From Mycobacterium gordonae (GTDB taxonomy: Bacteria > Actinomycetota > Actinomycetes > Mycobacteriales > Mycobacteriaceae), in contig NZ_LQOY01000146.1 of NCBI RefSeq assembly GCF_002101675.1, positions 1 through 55,443 on the forward strand: 55,443 bases of DNA, in the 5' to 3' direction. Positions 42,461 through 49,873 of this stretch are shown piece after piece; position 1 is the stretch's first letter, and every line of letters begins with the position of its first letter. The position numbers and the translations under genes were made by a program. The notes under the pieces were generated by a model. It saw nothing but the letters and a program-made list of their open reading frames with translations, made no database searches and was not told the origin of the DNA.

Positions 42461-42869
42461 CTACCCGCGTAACACTTCCGGGCGTGCCCAGCAGCGACCA
42501 GCAGCGTTGAGCGGTGCGATCACCTTCACCATCGGGATGCCTTCCTCACCGGGTGGCCAGACCATCGGATGGTGAGCCGTCCACCGGCGTGTGTCTCAGG
42601 CGGCACATTGGACGCCACATGTGAGGCTATCAAGTTCGCGCCGACCTGCAGCGTTACACGCCGACATGACTGCATCCAAGCCCAGGAAATACCCCAAGTC
42701 GGTTTCTTCAGCTTGCTACGTTCAAAAAGTATGTAGAATGGGTATAAGCCTGGTCTGTCGGTCTGCAGAGGGCGGGAAAACGGGTCCGAACTGCCAGCTC
42801 GGGCGTTGTCGTGATGACTGTCATCCTCCCGGCCGACTACATCGTCAACGCTCGCGTTAGGAGAGGTGC
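42461..42869. promoter_or_regulatory. 409-bp regulatory gap between TetR and PE genes
   Basis: No convincing gene is present. At 42723-42735 there is CAAAAAGTATGTA followed by GAATGGG, an AT-rich island that shares 12 of 13 bases with CAAATAGTATGTA at 44464-44476 upstream of the glycan operon. TAGAAT (42734-42739) within it could serve as a -10 box. GTTAGGAGAGGTGC just before the PE ATG is a strong ribosome-binding site. Confidence 0.5.
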
Positions 42870-43169
42870 ATGTCGTTCGTCACCACGCAGCCAGAAGCCC
42901 TGGCCGCTTCGGCCAGCACGCTGCAAGGCATCGGCTGCGCCGTCGACACGGTGAGCACGGCCGCGGCGGGTCCCACCACCGCGATAGTGCCGGCCGCCGC
43001 GGACGAGGTCTCCGCGCTCACCGCTACGCAGTTCGCCGCGCACGGACACCTCTACCAGGCGGTGAGCGCCCAGGCCGCGGCGATTCACCAGATGTTCGTG
43101 GAGGTCATGACGGCCAGTGCGGGTTCGTATGCCGCCACCGAGGCGGCCAACGCCGCGGCGGCCGGCTGA
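42870..43169 (+). CDS. PE family protein
   Basis: 99 aa, ATG 42870. It is a pure PE domain with no C-terminal extension: MSFVTTQPEALAASASTLQG, then HGHLYQAVSAQAAAIHQMFV and the ending SAGSYAATEAANAAAAG, including the YxxxD/E-type export signal (YAATE). PE proteins form a helical hairpin dimer with a PPE partner and are exported by an ESX system. The PPE gene starts 17 bp downstream, the classic pair arrangement. Confidence 0.95.
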   Translation: MSFVTTQPEALAASASTLQGIGCAVDTVSTAAAGPTTAIVPAAADEVSALTATQFAAHGHLYQAVSAQAAAIHQMFVEVMTASAGSYAATEAANAAAAG

Positions 43170-43186
43170 CGATCGGGGGGTGGGCA

Positions 43187-44335
43187 ATGGATTTTGGCGC
43201 ATTGCCGCCGGAGATCAACTCCGCGCGGATGTACGCAGGCGCAGGGGCTGAGTCGCTGCTGGCGGCCTCCGTCGCCTGGGATGAACTGGCCACCGAACTG
43301 GCGACGGCGGCTTCCTCCTACCAGTCGGTGATCGCCGGTCTGACCAGCGGCCCGTGGCTCGGTCCGGCGGCGATCGCCGCGGCAGCGGCGGCCATGCCCT
43401 ATGCGGTGTGGATGGGTACGACGTCCGGCCAGGCCGAACAGGCGGCCGGCCAGGCACGGGCGGCCGTGGGCGCCTACGAAGCGGCATATGCGATGACGGT
43501 TCCACCAGCGGTGATCGCCGCCAACCGGGCCCTGCTGGCCGCGCTGGTCGCGACCAATTTCTTCGGTCAGAACTCGCCCGCGATCGCGTCCACCGAGGCG
43601 CTCTACAGCGAGATGTGGGCGCAGGACGCGGCGGCCATGTACGGCTATGCGGCCAGTTCGGCGGCGGCCTCGGCACTGTCGCCGTTCGAAACGCCGCCCC
43701 AGATCACCGACCCGGCCGGCGCCGCGGCGCAGGCGACCGCGGTATCGGCCGCCACTGGCGAAGCCGCGGCGACCCAGGCGACACTGGCCTCGCTGGTCAG
43801 CGCGGTTCCGGCGGCACTGCAAGGCATGGCGGCACCGGCCTCGCTCGGAACGGCCGCCGCCGGCATACCGATCAGCACCTCCAGCGGCGACATCGCCAAC
43901 CTCCTGAACATCATGGTGATGCCGCTGTTCGCGATCAGCAGCGTGCTGGGCATCGCCCAGACCATGCAGGGCATGGCCGCCGCGGCCACCCAGGTGGGCG
44001 AGGCGGCAGCCGAAGCGGCCGAGGTCGCCGCCGGCGCGGCCGCCGCGGGCGCGGATGCGGTCGGCGGCGCTGCGCTGGGGGCCATGGGGCAGGCGGCCAG
44101 CCTCGGGTCGCTGTCGGTGCCCCCGGCATGGACGAGCGTGATCCCGACGGCCCACCTCACCGGCGTCAGCTCGGCCCTGCCGGGTGCCACCCCCGGTGCC
44201 GTCGGCAACGTGCCTCCGAGTCTGCTGGGCGGGATGCCGCGGGCGGCCGCGAGTCCGGGACCCGCAGCGGGTCCAAGGTACGGACTGGTCCCCACGGTGA
44301 TGGCGCAGCCGCCGTCCGCCGGATACGGCGCATGA
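43187..44335 (+). CDS. PPE family protein, SVP subgroup
   Basis: 382 aa from ATG 43187. The PPE domain (~1-175) begins MDFGALPPEINSARMYAGAG and has the WxG turn region GPWLGPAAIAAAAAAMPYAV. After an Ala-rich helical middle with a hydrophobic stretch (NIMVMPLFAISSVLGIAQTM), the SVP motif GSLSVPPAW appears near residue 310, marking the PPE-SVP subgroup. It should be exported together with the PE protein through ESX-5-type secretion (inferred from subgroup). The function is unknown. Confidence 0.95.
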   Translation: MDFGALPPEINSARMYAGAGAESLLAASVAWDELATELATAASSYQSVIAGLTSGPWLGPAAIAAAAAAMPYAVWMGTTSGQAEQAAGQARAAVGAYEAAYAMTVPPAVIAANRALLAALVATNFFGQNSPAIASTEALYSEMWAQDAAAMYGYAASSAAASALSPFETPPQITDPAGAAAQATAVSAATGEAAATQATLASLVSAVPAALQGMAAPASLGTAAAGIPISTSSGDIANLLNIMVMPLFAISSVLGIAQTMQGMAAAATQVGEAAAEAAEVAAGAAAAGADAVGGAALGAMGQAASLGSLSVPPAWTSVIPTAHLTGVSSALPGATPGAVGNVPPSLLGGMPRAAASPGPAAGPRYGLVPTVMAQPPSAGYGA

Positions 44336-44463
44336 TCTGACGCCGGTACGCGGGCCGGGGCCGATCCGACCAAGACACCAGCATCCATCGCACCCCGCAG
44401 GTTACAACCTCGATAATAAAGGCAATTCAAGACTTCTAGTCATAATTTCCGAGCGATATCATC

Positions 44464-44481
44464 CAAATAGTATGTAATAAT
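44464..44481 (+). promoter_or_regulatory. AT-rich promoter/operator motif before the glycan operon
   Basis: CAAATAGTATGTA (44464-44476) followed by ATAAT lies ~90 bp before the first gene of the glycan operon. It matches 12 of 13 bases of the element upstream of the PE/PPE pair (42723-42735). The rest of the 44336-44565 gap shows no gene. A purine-rich CAGGGGGGCAGG precedes ATG 44566 as ribosome-binding site. Confidence 0.45.
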
Positions 44482-44565
44482 GGTCCTTAGCAAGTGACGG
44501 GTATGGGAGCCCGTGCACCGGTGGGAGGAGAACGAAGTGAGCGGTTTGCACAGGGGGGCAGGCAA

Positions 44566-45366
44566 ATGAAGGTCGTACTATTCTGCGGCGGTTACGGCAT
44601 GCGGATGCGCAGCGCAGCCGGTGACCTCATCCCGAAGCCACTTCAGATGGTCGGTCCCCGACCGCTGCTGTGGCACGTCATGCGCTACTACGCGCACTAC
44701 GGCCACACCGACTTCATCTTGTGCCTGGGCTACGGCCAGTCCCTGGTGAAGGACTTCTTCGTCAACTACCGCGAGACCGAGTCCAACGACTTCGTAATGC
44801 GCGGCGGCAAAGTCGAGCTGCTCGACACCGACATGTCCAACTGGACGATCACCTTCGTCGACACCGGCCTGGAGTCACCGATCGGCGAGCGGCTGCGCAG
44901 GGTCCGCAAGCACCTCGGAGACGACGAGTACTTCCTCGCGAACTACGCCGACGTCCTGACCGACGCGCCACTGGACACCATGATCGAGCGGTTCCATGCG
45001 GCCGGGGCCGCCGCGTCAATGCTCGTCGTGCCACCGCAGTCGTCGTTCCACTGTGTCGACGTCAGCACCCACGGCGACATTAAAGAGATCGCACCCATCG
45101 CCAAGTTTCCCATCTGGGTCAACGGTGGTTACTTCGTTCTCCGTCAGGACGTCATCGACCTGATCCCCGAGAACGGCGACCTGGTCGGCGACGCGTGCAT
45201 GGAGCTGGCCGGCAGCGGGCGGTTGCTCGGATATCAGCATGAAGGGTTTTGGAAGCCGGCCGACACGTTCAAGGAACGTGCCGAACTCGACGCCGACTAC
45301 AACCGCGGAGTCCGTCCGTGGGCGGTCTGGGAGACACCTGCCGCATTGGCGGAAGTCTCGGCATGA
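44566..45366 (+). CDS. Glucose-1-phosphate cytidylyltransferase-like nucleotidyltransferase
   Basis: 266 aa from ATG 44566. Nucleotidyltransferase fold with the signature VVLFCGGYGMRMRSAAGDLI and PKPLQMVGPRPLLWHVMRYY, then GYGQSLVKDFFVNYRETESN, YADVLTDAPLDTMI (metal Asp) and WVNGGYFVLRQDVIDLI. The pattern is that of RfbF, which makes CDP-glucose, the entry to CDP-dideoxy and branched sugars. No CDP-glucose 4,6-dehydratase gene lies in the visible operon, so the later steps are elsewhere or another NTP/sugar is used. It is the first gene of the operon; its stop overlaps the next start (ATGA). Confidence 0.88.
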   Translation: MKVVLFCGGYGMRMRSAAGDLIPKPLQMVGPRPLLWHVMRYYAHYGHTDFILCLGYGQSLVKDFFVNYRETESNDFVMRGGKVELLDTDMSNWTITFVDTGLESPIGERLRRVRKHLGDDEYFLANYADVLTDAPLDTMIERFHAAGAAASMLVVPPQSSFHCVDVSTHGDIKEIAPIAKFPIWVNGGYFVLRQDVIDLIPENGDLVGDACMELAGSGRLLGYQHEGFWKPADTFKERAELDADYNRGVRPWAVWETPAALAEVSA

Positions 45367-46019
45367 TCACCCTGACTTTCTCCGGGACGGGCGTCGGCTC
45401 GGTCGCCGCGATCGGCGCACACTGCGACGACATCCTCATCGGCGCCGGCGCCACCCTGATGCAGCTTGAGCGGAGCAACCCCGGCCTGGTCATTCACGCG
45501 CTGGTGCTGACCGGCGCCGGCACGGAGCGTGAGATCGAGGAGAAGAGCGCCTTCGCCGCGTTCTTTCCGCAGGCCGACGTGCGCCTGACGGTGGTCGGCC
45601 TGCCCGACGGACGACTCCCCGAACACTGGGGCGCGGTCAAGGGACACCTCGCCGAGTTCCGTCGCGGCTGCGAGCCGGACCTGGTACTCGGTCCTCAGCG
45701 TGCCGACTACCACCAGGACCACCGGCTGCTGGCCAAGCTGATTCCGACCGAGTTCCGCGCGCACCTGGTGCTGGGCTACGAGATCCTCAAGTGGGAGTCC
45801 GATCTACCGAATCCCACTGTCTACGTTCCGGTGTCAGCGGACGTCGCTGCCCAGAAGACACGGCTGCTCGCCGAGTCCTACCCATCCCAGGCGGGCCGCG
45901 ACTGGTTTGACGACGAGAGCTTCCTCGGCTTGATGCGGATGCGCGGCGTGCAAAGCCGCGCCCGTTACGCGGAGGGCTTCGTGGCGGAGAAGGTCGTGCT
46001 GAGTCCGGTCGCCGGGTAG
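45363..46019 (+). CDS. PIG-L family (LmbE-like) deacetylase
   Basis: 218 aa from ATG 45363. Zinc-site motifs are AIGAHCDDILIGAGATLMQL (AHxDD) and the downstream GPQRADYHQDHRLLAKL (HxxH). The family removes acetyl groups from N-acetylated sugars such as GlcNAc conjugates; MshB and GlcNAc-PI deacetylase are well-known members. In this operon it probably deacetylates a sugar nucleotide, a lipid-linked intermediate or the growing glycan. No signal peptide or membrane segment is seen, so it is cytoplasmic. Confidence 0.88.
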   Translation: MITLTFSGTGVGSVAAIGAHCDDILIGAGATLMQLERSNPGLVIHALVLTGAGTEREIEEKSAFAAFFPQADVRLTVVGLPDGRLPEHWGAVKGHLAEFRRGCEPDLVLGPQRADYHQDHRLLAKLIPTEFRAHLVLGYEILKWESDLPNPTVYVPVSADVAAQKTRLLAESYPSQAGRDWFDDESFLGLMRMRGVQSRARYAEGFVAEKVVLSPVAG

Positions 46020-46026
46020 CTCGATC

Positions 46027-46872
46027 ATGGCCAAAGACACTCTCGACCAGGCCCCCGTGCGGATGGTCGTCAGCGGGAGCATCGTCGAGCGCTGCGAGAT
46101 CGACGAGGTGTTGTCGATCGTCGACTCGCGCTTGCGATCTCGATCGGCCCGCGGCCTGGCGGTGGGATCGGTGAATCTCGATCACCTGCATCACTTCCGC
46201 GTCGCGAGCGCCGTGCCCAACGGCCTGGTCGAATGGTTGCTGTTGGCCGACGGCATGCCGATTGCCTGGCGGGGCAAGTTGCTGACGGCACGCCCGTGGC
46301 CCCGGGTCACCGGTGCCGACTTGCTGCCGTCCGTGCTGGCGCTGGCCGAAGCGAACGGCCACCGAGTCGGGTTCTTCGGTGGCAGCGCCCAGACTCACGT
46401 ACTGCTGGCCGAGCACCTCCGAACGCGTTACCCGGGCCTGGCCGTGTCCGGCATGTGGGCACCCGGCTCCGACGACATCGAATCAGCCTCGGAGGCACTG
46501 TGTTCCGCGATCCGCTCGGCACGCACCGACCTCCTGGTCGTCAGCCTGGGCAAGCCGCGTCAGGAGCGGTGGGTCGACGAGCACGGTCATGCGACGGGCG
46601 CGCGGGTCTTCCTGCCCTGTGGCGGCGCGATCGACTTCCTGGCCGGCATGACCAGTCGCGCTCCGGCATGGATGCAGCGCTGGGGGCTGGAATGGCTGCA
46701 CCGCTTGACCCGTGAGCCGCGCCGGCTCGCGCGCCGCTACCTATTGCAGGGTCCGATCGCGCTCCTGCGCGCCGCGCGCGCGCAGCTCATCTGCTACCCG
46801 GGCGTCCACTACGTCGGCGGTCACGACCACGCCGAAATCACTCGCCCCGCAACAGAAGCGATGTCCGCATGA
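46027..46872 (+). CDS. WecG/TagA/CpsF family glycosyltransferase
   Basis: 281 aa from ATG 46027. GT26-type motifs are VGSVNLDHLHHFRVAS, LLADGMPIAWRGKLL (catalytic Asp region), RVTGADLLPSVLALAEANGH, VGFFGGSAQTHVLLAEHL, LLVVSLGKPRQERWVDEHG and FLPCGGAIDFLAGMTSRAPA. Family members add the second sugar (for example ManNAc or ManNAcA) to a lipid-linked GlcNAc on the inner membrane face. The basic C-terminal tail (RLTREPRRLARRYLLQG) fits membrane association. It is followed directly by the initiating sugar transferase, whose product it probably extends. Confidence 0.92.
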   Translation: MAKDTLDQAPVRMVVSGSIVERCEIDEVLSIVDSRLRSRSARGLAVGSVNLDHLHHFRVASAVPNGLVEWLLLADGMPIAWRGKLLTARPWPRVTGADLLPSVLALAEANGHRVGFFGGSAQTHVLLAEHLRTRYPGLAVSGMWAPGSDDIESASEALCSAIRSARTDLLVVSLGKPRQERWVDEHGHATGARVFLPCGGAIDFLAGMTSRAPAWMQRWGLEWLHRLTREPRRLARRYLLQGPIALLRAARAQLICYPGVHYVGGHDHAEITRPATEAMSA

Positions 46873-48389
46873 GCGAGAGATCGGCCACTACGACGGCCAT
46901 CCTGCAGTCGAAGGCCGGCCGGTCACGCCTGGTTGCGGTGCCGGCGCCGAACGTCAGCACCGTTGCCCGCTGGCAGCAACAATATTCGGCCCGGCTGCGT
47001 ATCACCGACTCGGTAATCGTCTGTGCGGCAATCATGCTCGCGCAATTCGTCCGGTTCGGTGACTCACCGAACATGTCGGGCTACCCCGGCCCGGTGATGA
47101 CGCTGTTCTCCTGCCTGTTCGCGCTGCTGTGGCTCAGCTCGATCTCGGTGTTCCATACCCGGTCTCCTAGGATCATCGGCGCCGGCATCGACGAATACCG
47201 GCGGCTGGCCAGCGCGTCCTTCTCGGTCTTCGGCATCATCGCGATGGTCACGCTGCTGGCCAAGATCGACTTGGCCCGCGGCTACCTGGCGGTCGCGCTT
47301 CCGGTCGGCACCCTGGGCCTGCTGACCAGCCGCAACCTGTGGCGTAAGTACGTGTGGCGCATGCGCGCTCGCGGCCAGTACCAGACCATGGTGCTGGCGA
47401 TCGGCGACCGCTCGGGAGTCAGCCACCTCGCCCGCGAGCTGATCCGCAACCCCAAGGAGGGTTATGTCGTTGTCGGCGTGTGCATCCCGGGGTACGGCCC
47501 GCCGCGTGACGAGACCCTCAAGGTGCAGGGCCGCGACATCCCGATCCTGGGTGACGAAAGCAGCGCGGTGAGCGCCATCGGCCTGTGCGGCGCCGACACG
47601 GTGGCGGTGACCCGCACCGAGCATTTCGGAGTCCACGCCATCCGCGACCTGATGTGGCGGCTGGAGACGATGGACGTCGACCTGGTCGTTTCGGCCGGCG
47701 TGATGGACGTCGCCGGCGCCCGGCTGACCATGCGGCCCATCGCCGGATACCCGCTGCTGCATGTCGACAAGCCGCAGTACGAGGGCACCCAGCGCCTGCA
47801 GAAACGCGCCTTCGACTTCTGCTTTGCGCTGGCTGCGCTGCTGGTGACGGCGCCCCTGCTGATCGTGGCCGCCGTCTCTATCAAAATGACCAGCAGGGGA
47901 CCGGTGTTCTATCGCGCCGAACGGATCGGCCTGGACGGCCGGCCCTTCACCATGTTGAAGTTCCGCACCATGGTGGACGGCGCGGACAAGCAGGTCGACC
48001 GACTCTTGCCGTTGAACCAGGGCGCCGGCGGGGTGCTCTTCAAGATCCGCCAGGACCCGCGCGTGACGTCAGTCGGAACGGTGCTGCGCCGCTACAGCAT
48101 TGACGAGCTTCCGCAATTCATCAATGTGCTCAAGCAGGACATGAGCGTCGTCGGCCCGCGCCCGCCGCTGCGCCGCGAAGTGGAGAACTATGACGGTGAA
48201 GTCAAGCGGCGGCTGCTGGTCAAGCCCGGGGTCACCGGCCTATGGCAGGTGAGCGGCCGGTCCGATCTGTCCTGGGAGGACTCCGTCCGACTCGACCTGT
48301 CCTACGTCGACAACTGGTCGATGGCCGGGGACCTGGTGATCATCGCCCGAACCCTCAGGGCCGTGCTGGCCAGCGACGGAGCCTACTGA
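46869..48389 (+). CDS. Polyprenyl-phosphate sugar-1-phosphate transferase (WcaJ/CpsE type)
   Basis: 506 aa from ATG 46869 (ATGA overlap with the previous gene). The N-terminal part has several membrane segments (ITDSVIVCAAIMLAQFVRF, VMTLFSCLFALLWLSSISVF), then a soluble CoA-binding-like region (LAIGDRSGVSHLARELIRNP), another membrane segment (FCFALAALLVTAPLLIVAAV) and the C-terminal bacterial sugar transferase domain: GLDGRPFTMLKFRTM, RYSIDELPQFINVLKQDMSV, VGPRPPLRREVENYD, KPGVTGLWQVSGRSDLSWED. It starts glycan synthesis by moving a hexose-1-phosphate from its nucleotide to decaprenyl phosphate. All core residues look intact. Confidence 0.95.
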   Translation: MSERSATTTAILQSKAGRSRLVAVPAPNVSTVARWQQQYSARLRITDSVIVCAAIMLAQFVRFGDSPNMSGYPGPVMTLFSCLFALLWLSSISVFHTRSPRIIGAGIDEYRRLASASFSVFGIIAMVTLLAKIDLARGYLAVALPVGTLGLLTSRNLWRKYVWRMRARGQYQTMVLAIGDRSGVSHLARELIRNPKEGYVVVGVCIPGYGPPRDETLKVQGRDIPILGDESSAVSAIGLCGADTVAVTRTEHFGVHAIRDLMWRLETMDVDLVVSAGVMDVAGARLTMRPIAGYPLLHVDKPQYEGTQRLQKRAFDFCFALAALLVTAPLLIVAAVSIKMTSRGPVFYRAERIGLDGRPFTMLKFRTMVDGADKQVDRLLPLNQGAGGVLFKIRQDPRVTSVGTVLRRYSIDELPQFINVLKQDMSVVGPRPPLRREVENYDGEVKRRLLVKPGVTGLWQVSGRSDLSWEDSVRLDLSYVDNWSMAGDLVIIARTLRAVLASDGAY

Positions 48390-48391
48390 AG

Positions 48392-49873
48392 ATGAAGGGC
48401 GACACAGTGATCGAGCCGACGGGGCAGGAGTTGACTCCCCCGCCGGAAGTACCGCAGTCGCGGATCGCGCACGCGTTCTCGATCCAACTCGTCTGCCGGG
48501 TGCTGGGGATGCTGGCCTCGGTGGTCTCGGTGTCGATGACTGCCCGCTATCTGGGTCCCGGCCGCTACGGCCAGCTGATGGTGGCCGTCGCCTTCATCGG
48601 GATGTGGACGGCGGCGACCGACCTGGGCATCAACACCGTGATCGTGCGCCGCGTCACCTCCGGGCGAGGCGCACTGGAGCGCCTGGTTCGCGTCAATAGT
48701 GGTCTGTCACTGGTGTATTGCACCCCGCTGGCGGTCATGGCCGCGGTCACCGGGTGGCTGATCTACCGCGACGCCGATGTGCGGGTGATGCTGGTGGTGT
48801 TGTCCGGCCAGCTGTTGCTGTTGACCGTGCGGACCCGGTTCGAGCCCGTCTTCCTGTCCACCGTGCGTTTCTCCGCGGTCGCCGTCTCTGACGTCGCGGG
48901 CCGGATCGGCACCCTGGCCATGGTCAGCTGGCTGGTGACGACGCACGCGAACATCATCTGGTTCGCGGTCGCGCAGCTCATACCGCCGTTGGTGCAGTTG
49001 ACAATTCAGGGCGCAGCCGCGGCGCGGCACGTCTCGCTGCGCCCGGTGTTCTCCCCGCGAGAGTCCTGGGATCTGTTGCGCGAGAGCCTGCCGCTGATGG
49101 GCGTCGCTCTGGTCGGCATCCTGTACTGGCGTGCCGACGGGGTGATCCTGTCCCTGCTGAGCAGCCATGCCGAGGTGGGCGTGTACGGGCTCGCCTACAC
49201 CATCGCCTTCAACACCGAGGCGTTGTCCATCTTCTTCCAGAAATCGACGCTGTCGACGGCCACCGGCCTGTATTCGCGCGACGTCGATGCTTACGTCGCG
49301 TTCCTGCGCCGCAGCGTGGAACTGATGAGCTTCCTTGCCTTTCCGGTCGCGGTGGTCGGCACCCTGCTGGCCGGTCCCTTGATCAAGCTGTTCGGTGACG
49401 CGGAGTTCGTCAGCCGCGGTGCACCGACGCTGGCGTTGCTGCTGATCGCCGCCTCGTTGCGGTTCGTCACCGGAACCCTCGGGCAGGGCCTGTTCGCCTG
49501 CCACGAGCAACGATTCTTCTTCCGGTTGTCCGTCGGCGCGCTTGCTGCCAACGTGGCACTGAACCTGTGCCTGGATGGTCGATTCGGCGCGGTCGGCGCG
49601 GGCATCTCGCTGGTGTGCACGGAGCTGATCGGGCTGGCGTTTGCAAGCTGGCGGCTGGGCAACCACTGCGGATACCGCACACCGTTGAGCTTCCTGCTTC
49701 GCCTGCTGGTGCCGACATCGGCCAGCGCCGTTGCGGCGCTGCTGCTTTCCGGCCAGAACGTGGTGTTCGCACTGGCCGCCGCCGCGGCGACCTATCTGGT
49801 CGTCAACGTGGTAGCCGGGCCCGCGAACTGGTCGACCCTTACCTCACTCTTCCGGAAAAAGGTGACCGCATGA
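48392..49873 (+). CDS. Wzx-type polysaccharide flippase (MOP superfamily)
   Basis: 493 aa from ATG 48392 (GTG 48407 possible). It is a polytopic protein with about 12-14 membrane segments, beginning SRIAHAFSIQLVCRVLGMLA, SVVSVSMTARYLGPGRYGQL and including LLRESLPLMGVALVGILYWR, GVYGLAYTIAFNTEALSIFF and LLAGPLIKLFGDAEFVSRGA. These are typical of the polysaccharide transport (PST) family of lipid-linked oligosaccharide flippases. It would carry the decaprenyl-linked glycan across the membrane. It starts 2 bp after the sugar transferase gene and overlaps the next gene by 4 bases. No Wzy polymerase is visible in the window. Confidence 0.92.
   Translation: MKGDTVIEPTGQELTPPPEVPQSRIAHAFSIQLVCRVLGMLASVVSVSMTARYLGPGRYGQLMVAVAFIGMWTAATDLGINTVIVRRVTSGRGALERLVRVNSGLSLVYCTPLAVMAAVTGWLIYRDADVRVMLVVLSGQLLLLTVRTRFEPVFLSTVRFSAVAVSDVAGRIGTLAMVSWLVTTHANIIWFAVAQLIPPLVQLTIQGAAAARHVSLRPVFSPRESWDLLRESLPLMGVALVGILYWRADGVILSLLSSHAEVGVYGLAYTIAFNTEALSIFFQKSTLSTATGLYSRDVDAYVAFLRRSVELMSFLAFPVAVVGTLLAGPLIKLFGDAEFVSRGAPTLALLLIAASLRFVTGTLGQGLFACHEQRFFFRLSVGALAANVALNLCLDGRFGAVGAGISLVCTELIGLAFASWRLGNHCGYRTPLSFLLRLLVPTSASAVAALLLSGQNVVFALAAAAATYLVVNVVAGPANWSTLTSLFRKKVTA

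Noticed and set aside
42591..42860. An 89-codon ORF just before the PE gene
   Set aside because: It starts with GTG, has no conserved features, is rich in Arg/Ser/Cys, and runs through the promoter element and ribosome-binding site of the PE gene.
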